Assembly (NCBI RefSeq): GCF_000497205.1
Contig: NZ_AYJW01000004.1
Span: 1 to 64,000 of the forward strand
Reading direction: 5' to 3'
DNA length: 64,000 nt
Source: Saccharopolyspora rectivirgula DSM 43747
Lineage (GTDB): Bacteria; Actinomycetota; Actinomycetes; Mycobacteriales; Pseudonocardiaceae
Every line of letters starts with the position of its first letter. The stretch's first letter is position 1. The notes beneath the pieces were generated by a model. The model had not been told where the DNA came from, made no database searches, and saw nothing but the letters and a program-made list of their open reading frames with translations. Below are positions 54,618-62,267 of this stretch, in pieces. The translations under genes and the position numbers were made by a program.

Positions 54618-55462
54618 TGGCCGACGCGAGCGCGGTCGTTACCCCCACGCGGAAGGCGAAGTGGACGCTGCTGAACATCATCGTCGTCGCCTACGCGCTG
54701 ACTCCGGTGCTGTGGATCCTGTCGCTGTCGTTTAAGACGTCGCGGACGATCTCCGACGGCCACTTGATCCCCCGGGAGTGGACGCTGGAGAACTACCGGG
54801 CGATCTTCTCCACCACCGAGTTCACCCGCGCGCTGGTGAACTCGATCGGGATCGCCCTGATCGCCACGCTGATCGCGGTGGTCCTGGGCGCGATGGCCGC
54901 CTACGCGATCGCTCGCCTGGACTTCCCCGGCAAGCGGCTGCTGGTGGGAGCTTCCCTGCTGATCGCGATGTTCCCCCAGGTGTCCTTGGTGTCGCCGCTG
55001 TTCGAGATAGAACGCGTGCTCGGGCTGTTCGACACCTGGCCGGGGTTGATCCTGCCGTACATCACCTTCTCCCTGCCCTTGGCGATCTACACCTTGTCCG
55101 CTTTCTTCCGGGAAATACCGTGGGAGTTGGAGAAGGCGGCGAAGATGGACGGGGCCACGCCGTTCCAGGCGTTCTGGAAGGTGATCGCCCCGCTGGCCGC
55201 ACCGGGCATGTTCACCACCGCGATCCTGGTGTTCATCTTCTGCTGGAACGACTTCCTGTTCGCCATTTCGCTGACCTCCACGGAGGCTTCGCGCACGGTC
55301 CCGGTCGCGCTGCAGTTCTTCACCGGTGACTCGCAGTTCGAGGACCCGACCGGGACGATTTCCGCGGCTGCGGTGGTGATCACCGTGCCGATCATCTTGT
55401 TCGTGCTGTTCTTTCAGCGGCGGATCGTGGCCGGACTGACTTCCGGCGCAGTGAAGGGGTAA
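54617..55462 (+). CDS. sugB: Trehalose ABC transporter permease SugB type
   Basis: 281 residues, six helices, MalG-like. EAA loop [35 protein letters not shown] shares its A with the sugA stop; a TTG one codon earlier is also possible. GAGG lies 6-9 bases upstream. Confidence 0.9.
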   Translation: MADASAVVTPTRKAKWTLLNIIVVAYALTPVLWILSLSFKTSRTISDGHLIPREWTLENYRAIFSTTEFTRALVNSIGIALIATLIAVVLGAMAAYAIARLDFPGKRLLVGASLLIAMFPQVSLVSPLFEIERVLGLFDTWPGLILPYITFSLPLAIYTLSAFFREIPWELEKAAKMDGATPFQAFWKVIAPLAAPGMFTTAILVFIFCWNDFLFAISLTSTEASRTVPVALQFFTGDSQFEDPTGTISAAAVVITVPIILFVLFFQRRIVAGLTSGAVKG

Positions 55463-55465
55463 GAC

Positions 55466-56632
55466 GTGGCCGACATCGTCCTGGACAAGGTGACCAAGCG
55501 CTACCCGGGCGGGGTGGTCGCGGTCGACGAGCTGAACCTGGAAATCGCGGACGGCGAATTCCTCATCCTGGTCGGTCCTTCCGGGTGCGGGAAGTCCACC
55601 ACGCTGAACATGATCGCTGGTCTGGAGGACATCTCCTCCGGGGAACTGCGCATCGGTGGCGAGCGGATGAACGAGCGCCAACCCAAGGACCGGGACATCG
55701 CGATGGTGTTCCAGTCCTACGCGCTCTACCCGCACATGACGGTGTTCGAGAACATGGCGTTCCCGCTTCGTCTGGCCAAAATGGACTCCGACGCGATACG
55801 GAGCAAGGTCACCGAAGCGGCGAAGATGCTCGACCTCTCCCAGCACCTGGAGCGCAAGCCCGCGCAGTTGTCCGGTGGGCAGCGCCAGCGGGTCGCCATG
55901 GGGCGGGCCATCGTCCGCAGCCCCAAGGCGTTCCTGATGGACGAACCGCTGTCCAATTTGGATGCAAAGCTGCGGGTGCAGATGCGCACCTCGGTGGCCA
56001 AGCTGCAGCGCCGGTTGGGGACCACCACCATCTACGTCACCCACGACCAGACCGAGGCGATGACGCTCGGAGACCGGATCGTGGTGATGCGCGGCGGGGT
56101 GGTGCAGCAGGTCGGCACCCCCAAGGAGTTGTACGAGCACCCGGTGAACCTGTTCGTCGCCGGTTTCATCGGCTCCCCGGCGATGAACTTCATCCCCGCC
56201 GAGGCCGCTGACGGGAAGCTGCTCACCGGGCTCGGCGAGGTTCCGCTCAACGACCGGATCCGTCGAGCGCTGGAGGCTGCGGACGCGCCGCGGACCCTGC
56301 TGATGGGGATCCGTCCCGAGCACTTCGAGGACGCCCAGGTCGTCGCCGACCCCGGCTCCGGCGTGACCTTCACGGAGAAGGTCGACGTGGTCGAAGAAAT
56401 GGGCTCGGACAAGTACGCCTACTTCACCATCCAGCCCACCCAGGTGGGCAGCGAGGACCTGGCGGAGTTGGCCGCCGACAGCGGCAAATCGGAAGTCCCG
56501 ACGGACGAGGGCCAGGTGGTGGCGCGGCTGGCCGCTGATTCAGCGGTGCGCAGCGGCGAGAACCTGACCGTCTGGTTCGACCCGAACCGGATACACCTGT
56601 TCGACCCGAAGACCGGGCGGACGGTGGTCTGA
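55466..56632 (+). CDS. sugC: Trehalose ABC transporter ATP-binding protein SugC type
   Basis: 388 residues. Walker A GPSGCGKSTT (about 37-46), Q-loop FQSYALYPHM, signature LSGGQRQRVAMGRA, Walker B AFLMDEPLSNLD, then an OB-fold regulatory part as in MalK/MsmK (residues 245-388). A 388-residue length fits sugar importers. Lies three bases after sugB. Fourth gene of the operon; convergent with small minus-strand genes. Confidence 0.92.
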   Translation: MADIVLDKVTKRYPGGVVAVDELNLEIADGEFLILVGPSGCGKSTTLNMIAGLEDISSGELRIGGERMNERQPKDRDIAMVFQSYALYPHMTVFENMAFPLRLAKMDSDAIRSKVTEAAKMLDLSQHLERKPAQLSGGQRQRVAMGRAIVRSPKAFLMDEPLSNLDAKLRVQMRTSVAKLQRRLGTTTIYVTHDQTEAMTLGDRIVVMRGGVVQQVGTPKELYEHPVNLFVAGFIGSPAMNFIPAEAADGKLLTGLGEVPLNDRIRRALEAADAPRTLLMGIRPEHFEDAQVVADPGSGVTFTEKVDVVEEMGSDKYAYFTIQPTQVGSEDLAELAADSGKSEVPTDEGQVVARLAADSAVRSGENLTVWFDPNRIHLFDPKTGRTVV

Positions 56633-56739
56633 TCCGCTGCGGGCAGGAGCCGGTGCCGGGGAGCACCAGCACGCGGAACGCGTCCGCCGGTTCTGCCTGG
56701 AACCGGCTTCTGCCCACAGTGGAGGTTGATCGAGATCGC

Positions 56740-56835
56740 TCAGATCTGGTTGGCGATCAACACGGAAACGGTGATGATCCAGCCGCTGATCAGCGCGAGC
56801 AGAACGGTGAGCTTGTTGATCACCAAGCGGGTCAT
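56740..56835 (-). CDS. 31-residue membrane peptide
   Basis: Too short for routine ORF calling. It reads MTRLVINKLTVLLALISGW then IITVSVLIANQI: charged start, then one hydrophobic span of about 22 residues. GGGGAGG stands 6 bases before ATG, a strong ribosome site. It is the last of a minus-strand series after corA and the 52-residue basic gene. No family is recognised; small membrane regulators of transporters often look like this. Confidence 0.6.
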   Translation of the reverse strand: MTRLVINKLTVLLALISGWIITVSVLIANQI

Positions 56836-56926
56836 GTGGCGCCTCCCCAGGAAAACGAAGATCTGCAGGGAAATTCGTTCCACGATGCGGCCCGCGACCA
56901 GTTGGGCGAAGACGCGGTGCAGCGCC

Positions 56927-57085
56927 TCAGGAAGTCGCGTTCCACATCGTGCTGGGTTTTCGCACCACCCAAGCGGTGTGCCGGAACAGCCGCTCAGCGA
57001 TCTGTCGTCGGCTCACCGGGTTGCGTCTGATCCGATTGGTGAGAGGATGCTGCCGGATGCGCTCTCGACGCAGAACACCCTGCAT
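56927..57085 (-). CDS. 52-residue basic protein
   Basis: MQGVLRRERIRQHPLTNRIR continues RNPVSRRQIAERLFRHTAWVV and RKPSTMWNATS; about 14 R/K with almost no acidic residues. GAGGAGG lies 6 bases before ATG, so translation is likely; a longer in-frame start (57124) has none. Helical, possibly RNA or membrane binding. It lies 142 bases downstream of corA and 91 bases upstream of the 31-residue peptide. Family not recognised. Confidence 0.6.
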   Translation of the reverse strand: MQGVLRRERIRQHPLTNRIRRNPVSRRQIAERLFRHTAWVVRKPSTMWNATS

Positions 57086-57227
57086 GACAACCTCCTCACG
57101 GATCATCAGGTCACTTGCTCGCACGAAGCGGCGGTGACGGATCGAGAATCGGTTCCGGCCGAAGACGTGCCGGACGAGAAGTGGACCCAGTGGTGAGATC
57201 GTTTTTCGCTCCGGGTCCGTTACACCA

Positions 57228-58307
57228 TCATAGCCACCTGTTCCGGCGGAAAATTTTGAACAGCACGATACAAGCGACGAGCATCACGACGAGGACCATC
57301 GGATAGCCGAACGCCCATTCCGTTTCCGGCATCAAATCGAAGTTCATGCCGTAGATGCCGGCGATCATCGTCGGGGTCGAGATGATCGCGACCCACGCCG
57401 AGATCTTGCGCATGTCGGTGTTCTGCTGGATCGTGATCTTGGCGAGGGTGGCGTCCACCAGCGTGGTGAGCAGCTCGTCGAAGGAGCCGACCATCTCCGA
57501 CACCTTGGTCAGGTGGTCCTCGACGTTGCGGAAGTAGGAGCGCACCTCGTCGGCGATCATCGGGGTGTAGCCCTCGGCCAGCCGCTGCAGCGGTTTGGTC
57601 AGCGGCATCACGGCGCGCCGCAGCTCCATGACCTCCCGCTTCATCATGTAGATCTGCTCGGCGTCGATCCTGGTGCGCGGCTCGAAGACTTCCGCCTCGA
57701 TCTCGTCGATGTCGTCCTGGATGGCCTCGGTGACGTCCAGGTAGCTGTCCACCACGTGGTCGGCGATGCCGTGCAGCACCGCCGAGGGGCCCAGGGCCAG
57801 CTGCTCCGGGTCGTCCTCCAGCTGGGTCCGCACCTCGGCCAAGCTCATGTGGTCCCCGTGCCGGACGGTGATGACGAAGTCCCGGCCGAGGAAGACCATG
57901 AGCTCCCCGGTGTCGACGATCTCGGCGCTGGCCGAGCGGGTGTCGCTCTCCAGGTACCGGACCGTCTTGAGCACCATGAACAGCGTGTTGTCGTAGCGCT
58001 CGAGCTTGGGGCGCTGGTGGGCGTGGACCGCGTCCTCCACCGCCAGCTCGTGCAGCCCGAAAGTTTCGGCGATGCCGTTGATCTGCTGTTCGTTGGGCTC
58101 GCGCAACCCGATCCAGACGAAACCGGTCCCGCGCCGCCGGACCTCTTCGATGGCCTCCTGGTGGTTCCAGGTGCCGGGGAGGCGGTGCCCGTCGACGTAA
58201 ATAGCGCAATCGACGACGTAGTTCGCGATCGGTTCGGATCTGCGCGGAGCGGTGACCGGTTTTCGTCCGGTGCGATTGCGCAGGTTGATGGCGGGCAAAG
58301 CGGGCAC
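57228..58307 (-). CDS. corA: CorA family Mg2+/Co2+ channel
   Basis: 359 residues. Large cytoplasmic funnel, long helix, two C-terminal membrane helices, with the selectivity motif YGMNF (GMN at 320-322) at the end of helix 1. Forms a pentameric magnesium channel. GTG 58307 chosen: GGAGG 5 bases upstream; longer in-frame starts (to 58436) add a non-family tail. A separate leader ORF with a perfect ribosome site lies upstream. Position matches Rv1239c beside lpqY-sugABC. Confidence 0.93.
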   Translation of the reverse strand: MPALPAINLRNRTGRKPVTAPRRSEPIANYVVDCAIYVDGHRLPGTWNHQEAIEEVRRRGTGFVWIGLREPNEQQINGIAETFGLHELAVEDAVHAHQRPKLERYDNTLFMVLKTVRYLESDTRSASAEIVDTGELMVFLGRDFVITVRHGDHMSLAEVRTQLEDDPEQLALGPSAVLHGIADHVVDSYLDVTEAIQDDIDEIEAEVFEPRTRIDAEQIYMMKREVMELRRAVMPLTKPLQRLAEGYTPMIADEVRSYFRNVEDHLTKVSEMVGSFDELLTTLVDATLAKITIQQNTDMRKISAWVAIISTPTMIAGIYGMNFDLMPETEWAFGYPMVLVVMLVACIVLFKIFRRNRWL

Positions 58308-58393
58308 GGCGACCTCCAAGTCCGGGGGTTGAGCGCTAGGCGGTCCTCTCATTGGTCGCGCATCCCCGGCCGGAGAAAGCCGCAGTGCGGTGG

Positions 58394-58465
58394 CTAGTGG
58401 ATCGCCTTTCCGGCGGGGACGCGGTTGGTACTGCACGGCAGTGCGCTGTCGGCACTACTCCCCAC
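58394..58465 (-). CDS. Possible leader ORF upstream of corA
   Basis: 23 codons starting GTG, reading VGSSADSALPCSTNRVPAGK. Ahead of it is TAAGGAGGTGAGG (AAGGAGGTGA is fully complementary to the 16S tail), 9 bases from GTG. It ends 86 bases before the corA start and is in another frame. The same stretch includes GGGGAGTAGTGCC and several hairpins, so it could instead be part of a structured leader. The whole 58308-58672 gap (365 bases) contains nothing else gene-like. Confidence 0.4.
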   Translation of the reverse strand: MGSSADSALPCSTNRVPAGKAIH

Positions 58466-58672
58466 GGTCCCTCACCTCCTTAGGCCACCACCGAGCCGGT
58501 GGACCCTGCTGGCCAGCAGACAACCATACCCTCCGCCCGTCGAAGAGTTCCAACTGGTGGACGGCGCATTGCCCACCCGGACGGGGAGCTGACGGAAAGG
58601 TGAATTCGAAGCTAACTTTGCATTAGCGTTTCCCGGCGACCGCGTCCGGGTATGGAGTTGTCAGCTGGTTGC

Positions 58673-59101
58673 CTACCGGTCGCGGGGAAGGCAGCCCCAC
58701 GTTCGAAGTGTGTCGGCCAAACCGGTCGTCAGGGCGCCCCGTTCGGAAAAAGTGGTGAACGTCGCAGTGTCCGCCCAGATGGCTTCCACCGCGTCATCGC
58801 CCGGCAGGAGCTCCTGCTCATTGCTCCAACAGGAGTAATCGAGGATCACGTACGTCCCCTTGGGGGCGGGTCGGCAAATACGCCCGACAAGAGGGCCGAC
58901 GATGACGGAGAGTCCCGTTTCTTCCTGGATTTCCCGTTGTACGGCCGCTTCGTCCGTTTCTCCGGGCTTTACTCGGCCACCCGGCAGTGACCACTTCCCC
59001 TTTTCGGGTTCGTGACCCCTTTTGACCAGCAGCAATCGGCCGAAAGGGTCGAAAACCACGGCCCCCACGCAACGAATGAGCGGTTCTTCCGGTTTCGTCA
59101 T
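58673..59101 (-). CDS. NUDIX hydrolase
   Basis: 142 residues. CVGAVVFDPFGRLLLVKRGHEPEKGKWSLP then the Nudix box GGRVKPGETDEAAVQREIQEETGL (near 41-64). Classical MutT-like; might clean nucleotides or process ADP-ribose. On the minus strand TACTCT (59115-59110) ends 8 bases before ATG, a leaderless pattern. Divergent from the small membrane peptide gene. Confidence 0.87.
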   Translation of the reverse strand: MTKPEEPLIRCVGAVVFDPFGRLLLVKRGHEPEKGKWSLPGGRVKPGETDEAAVQREIQEETGLSVIVGPLVGRICRPAPKGTYVILDYSCWSNEQELLPGDDAVEAIWADTATFTTFSERGALTTGLADTLRTWGCLPRDR

Positions 59102-59246
59102 GACTACGGAGAGTAGTTTGATCGAGACATCTGGAAACGCTGCCCCAAGTGCGGTACAAAGCTGCCGTAACAGGGTGGAATGCGGTACAACGGATCAGCA
59201 GCGCCTGCTACTCACAGCATTTCGGACGGGGTGCGTCACAGTGAAC

Positions 59247-59402
59247 ATGAAGAAAATCCTCACCTGGCTGGGAATCGCTTTTGTCCTATTCTTCCTGATT
59301 ACCGCTCCCACTCAAGCCAGTGATGTGGTGCAAGGCATTCTGGGGAGCCTGCGGATGGCTGCCGAATCCGTCATCACCTTCATGCAGAACCTCTTCTTGT
59401 AA
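59247..59402 (+). CDS. Small secreted or membrane peptide
   Basis: 51 residues (53 from an in-frame GTG at 59241). MKKILTWLGIAFVLFFLITA then PTQASDVVQGILGSLRMAAE and an amphipathic end SVITFMQNLFL. Signal-like helix with a possible AxA-type cleavage after TQA. Lower GC than its neighbours. Lies 28 bases before the PH-domain gene; I recall similar small peptides next to such genes in other actinobacteria. Function unknown. Confidence 0.65.
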   Translation: MKKILTWLGIAFVLFFLITAPTQASDVVQGILGSLRMAAESVITFMQNLFL

Positions 59403-59430
59403 GTAGTGCGATCCGCGGGAGGCCGGTGCC

Positions 59431-60003
59431 GTGTTCGCTCCGAGGGACCCAGACGAGTACCTGCTCGACAGCGAGCGTCGAGTGATCCGGGTGCGCAGAC
59501 ACTGGGCGTGTCTGATGTGGGAGCTCTTCGAGGCAGTGGGTCTGCTGCTCGGTGTGGTCATGGTGTCCTACCTCTTGCCCCCGGACAGCCAGCTGCTGCA
59601 GAACGTGCTCTGGTACGCCGGCCTGCTCGTGCTGGTGCGCTTCGCGTACCAAATCCTCGATTGGTACGTGGAGCGCATCGTGGTCACTGACAAGAGGTTC
59701 TTGATCGCCAAAGGCCTGTTCACCATCGACGTGGGCATGATGCCGGTCACCAAGGTCACCGACTTGACCTTCCACCGGCCGTTAATGGGGCGCGTCCTCG
59801 GCTACGGGACTTTGGTGCTGGAATCCGCTGGTCAGATCCAGGCGCTGAACCGGATCGAATACGTGCCGAACCCGGACGAGGTGGAAGACGCGATCTCGGA
59901 GCTGGTCTTCGGGGACAAGAAGGCCCAGCAGGACCGGTTCACCATGCTCAAGGCCCGCCGGGCGGCTCTCGGGCACCGCCGGGCCGTCAAGGCCAAGGCT
60001 TGA
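59431..60003 (+). CDS. Membrane PH-domain protein
   Basis: 190 residues. Two membrane helices (about 30-48 WELFEAVGLLLGVVMVSYLL, 55-75 LQNVLWYAGLLVLVRFAYQI) followed by a bacterial PH (YdbS/bPH2-type) domain: DWYVERIVVTDKRFLIAKGLFTIDVGMMPVTKVTDLTFHRPLMGRVLGYGTLVLES. C-terminal basic tail. GGAGG 8 bases before the GTG. Role unknown; lipid or membrane-stress proteins carry this fold. Confidence 0.85.
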   Translation: MFAPRDPDEYLLDSERRVIRVRRHWACLMWELFEAVGLLLGVVMVSYLLPPDSQLLQNVLWYAGLLVLVRFAYQILDWYVERIVVTDKRFLIAKGLFTIDVGMMPVTKVTDLTFHRPLMGRVLGYGTLVLESAGQIQALNRIEYVPNPDEVEDAISELVFGDKKAQQDRFTMLKARRAALGHRRAVKAKA

Positions 60004-60062
60004 TCCGGCGGGAACAGCCGCCTGACGAGCCGCCGGTGGGCAACGTCAGTCACACTGTCGGT

Positions 60063-60935
60063 GTGCGAATCGACCTGCACACGCATTCCACGGAGTCCGA
60101 CGGGACTGACACCCCGGCGGAGCTGGTGGCGACCGCGCTCGCCGCGGGGCTCGACGCGATCGCGATCACCGACCACGACACCACCGCGGGGTGGGCCGAG
60201 GCGGAGCGGGCGGTCCGAGAACTGGCCGCTCCGGGCACGTTCCGCCTGGTTCCGGGTGCCGAGCTGTCCTGCTCCTGCCCGACCGGGCGGGGCGGGACCA
60301 CCACGGTCCACCTGCTGGCCTACCTGTTCGACCCGAAATCACCGGCGCTGCAGCAGGAACAGGCCAGGTTGCGGGCGGAACGCCGGTCCCGGCTCCACCA
60401 GATGGCCCGGCGGATGGCCGACGACGGCTTCCCCGTCGACCCCGACGAGCTGATGGCCGGGTTGCCGCCGGACTCGCCGGGCGGGCGTCCCCACCTGGCT
60501 CGAGCCCTGGTCGCCGCGGGGACCGTCGCCAGCGTCGACGAAGCCTTCGCGCGCTACCTCGGCACCGGTGGGCAGTACTACCTGCCGCGCACCGACACAC
60601 CGGTGCACCGGGCGATCGAAATGATCACCGAAGCCGGGGGAGTGACCGTGCTGGCCCACCCGTTCGCCGCGGCGCGCGGACCGGTGATCGACGCGGAAGT
60701 GGTCGCCGACCTGGTGGACCAGGGGCTGGTCGGGATCGAGGTCGACCACCCCGACCAGGACCCGGAAACCCGGGCCAGGCTGCGGGAACTGGCCGCTGAG
60801 CTGGACCTGGTCCCCACCGGCAGCAGCGACTACCACGGCACCAACAAGACGATCCGGATCGGCCAGGAGACCACTGCTCCGGAGTCGCTGGAGCGGCTCG
60901 CCGAGCGGGCCACCGGGAGCAAGATCATCGGGTGA
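60063..60935 (+). CDS. PHP domain phosphoesterase
   Basis: 290 residues. Begins VRIDLHTHSTESDGTDTPAELV, then GLDAIAITDHDT, and ends with GSSDYHGTNK: the metal-binding motifs of PHP/TrpH-like enzymes (3',5'-nucleotide phosphatase or 5'-3' RNase AM group). GTG is chosen because the family starts at the first strand; CACACT ends 6 bases upstream. A TTG at 60000 would add 21 residues. Substrate inferred only. Confidence 0.87.
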   Translation: MRIDLHTHSTESDGTDTPAELVATALAAGLDAIAITDHDTTAGWAEAERAVRELAAPGTFRLVPGAELSCSCPTGRGGTTTVHLLAYLFDPKSPALQQEQARLRAERRSRLHQMARRMADDGFPVDPDELMAGLPPDSPGGRPHLARALVAAGTVASVDEAFARYLGTGGQYYLPRTDTPVHRAIEMITEAGGVTVLAHPFAAARGPVIDAEVVADLVDQGLVGIEVDHPDQDPETRARLRELAAELDLVPTGSSDYHGTNKTIRIGQETTAPESLERLAERATGSKIIG

Positions 60936-60980
60936 TGGCCCCGATCACCGCGCACCAGGAAGACACGTAGTGTGGAGAAC

Positions 60981-61823
60981 ATGCAGGGGCAACTCGCTCT
61001 CGAAGGGCTTCCGGAAAAGCTCGTCCGGGTCACGCCCGCCCGGTTGAGCACCTGGGAGCAGTGCCCCCGCAAGTACCGCATGGCCTATGTGGACCAACCG
61101 TCGCCGTCCCGGGCCGGCGCCAGCGCCAGCAGCACGCTCGGCGCGGTCGTGCACAACGCCCTGCGGGCGTTCTTCGAGCTCCCGGCGGAGCAGCGCACCG
61201 CTGGTCGAGCTGCCGCGCTGGTGCGCCAGTACTGGCGCAGCGAGGGGTTCTCCGGACCGGAACAGGCCGCTGCCCACCGGGCACGCGCTCAGGAGTGGGT
61301 CCAGGCCTACGTCGAGCAGCTCGAGCCGGGATTCGCCCCGGTGGCGGTGGAGCGGTGGGTGTCGGCTCCCGTGGGCACCATCATCGCCGAAGGTCGAGTG
61401 GACCGCATCGACGACCGCGATGGTCAACTGGTCGTCGTCGACTACAAGACCGGGCGCAGCGGGGTGCGGTCGGTCGATGCCGGGAAGTCGTTGGCGCTCG
61501 CCCTGTACGCGCTGGCGGTCAGCCACCACATGCGCCGCCCGTGCCGCCGGGTGGAGCTGCACCACTTGCCCACCGGTACTACTGTCGGCTGGGACCATTC
61601 CGAGCAATCCCTGGCCGACCTTCGCAGCAAGGCCGAACGGCTGGCTGCCGAACTGCAGGCGGCTACGGACGCTTTTCAGGCCGAAACGACCGAGGTGGGA
61701 GAAGCGATGTTCCCGGCGCGGCCTGGGAAGCGCTGCGCGTTCTGCGAGTTTCGGCAGCACTGCCCGGAAGGCCAGCAGGCCGCGCCGGAGACTGCACCGT
61801 GGGCTTCGCTTGAGGACCTTTGA
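60981..61823 (+). CDS. RecB family exonuclease (PD-(D/E)XK) with Fe-S cysteines
   Basis: 280 residues from ATG 60981; TAGTGT (60968-60973) ends 7 bases before it and overlaps the other possible GTG. Motifs: RLSTWEQCPRKYRMAYV (first cysteine, C28), GAVVHNALRAF, AEGRVDRIDDRDGQLVVVDYKTGRS (PD-(D/E)XK core), and C-terminal RCAFCEFRQHCPEG. The four cysteines suit the AddB/RecB-type 4Fe-4S cluster. A stand-alone nuclease, function unknown. Confidence 0.87.
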   Translation: MQGQLALEGLPEKLVRVTPARLSTWEQCPRKYRMAYVDQPSPSRAGASASSTLGAVVHNALRAFFELPAEQRTAGRAAALVRQYWRSEGFSGPEQAAAHRARAQEWVQAYVEQLEPGFAPVAVERWVSAPVGTIIAEGRVDRIDDRDGQLVVVDYKTGRSGVRSVDAGKSLALALYALAVSHHMRRPCRRVELHHLPTGTTVGWDHSEQSLADLRSKAERLAAELQAATDAFQAETTEVGEAMFPARPGKRCAFCEFRQHCPEGQQAAPETAPWASLEDL

Positions 61824-62267
61824 ATGCCAGGACCGTTTGACGATGGGCCGATGGCGCCTTCGCCCCGGCGTTACCCGCCGACGCGGCCTGCCCCCCGGAG
61901 GACCATCCCGCTGTCCGCCGAGGTGCGTCCCCGCCCTAGACCGGGTGGGCGTTCGGCCGGGCGGCATGCCCGCCACCGACCGCGGCGGGAGAGCCGGCTC
62001 CGGTCGTCGGTGCGCGGGTTGAGCGGATCTTTCGCCGCCGGTTTGCTGGTGCTGGCGCTGGGACTGGTCGTTGTGCACTTCTGGGTGGTCTCGCGGGGGC
62101 AGCAGGGCCCGGGCGCGGTGTCCGTCGCCTGCCAGCTGATAGCGGCCGTGCTGGCGGTCGCGCTGCAGCGGGTGGCCGACCGCCGCTCGGACGGGACGGG
62201 GACCGCGGCGCTGCTGGGGGTGTTCGCCCTCGGCCTCGGCTCGCTGTGGTTCTGGTGGTGGCTGTGA
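61824..62267 (+). CDS. Membrane protein with basic proline-rich N-terminus
   Basis: 147 residues. The first 70 are proline/arginine rich (RYPPTRPAPRRTIPL); then three hydrophobic helices (70-92 FAAGLLVLALGLVVVHFWVV, 97-115, 125-146) ending WFWWWL. ATG directly follows the stop of the nuclease gene, so expression is coupled. No family seen. Confidence 0.75.
   Translation: MPGPFDDGPMAPSPRRYPPTRPAPRRTIPLSAEVRPRPRPGGRSAGRHARHRPRRESRLRSSVRGLSGSFAAGLLVLALGLVVVHFWVVSRGQQGPGAVSVACQLIAAVLAVALQRVADRRSDGTGTAALLGVFALGLGSLWFWWWL

Noticed and set aside
58308-58481. M-box magnesium riboswitch before corA
   Set aside because: The leader lacks the TTAGGTGAGGCTCCT-type start and other conserved blocks; only a GGTGAGG fragment matches. 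Kept instead as an uncertain leader ORF.
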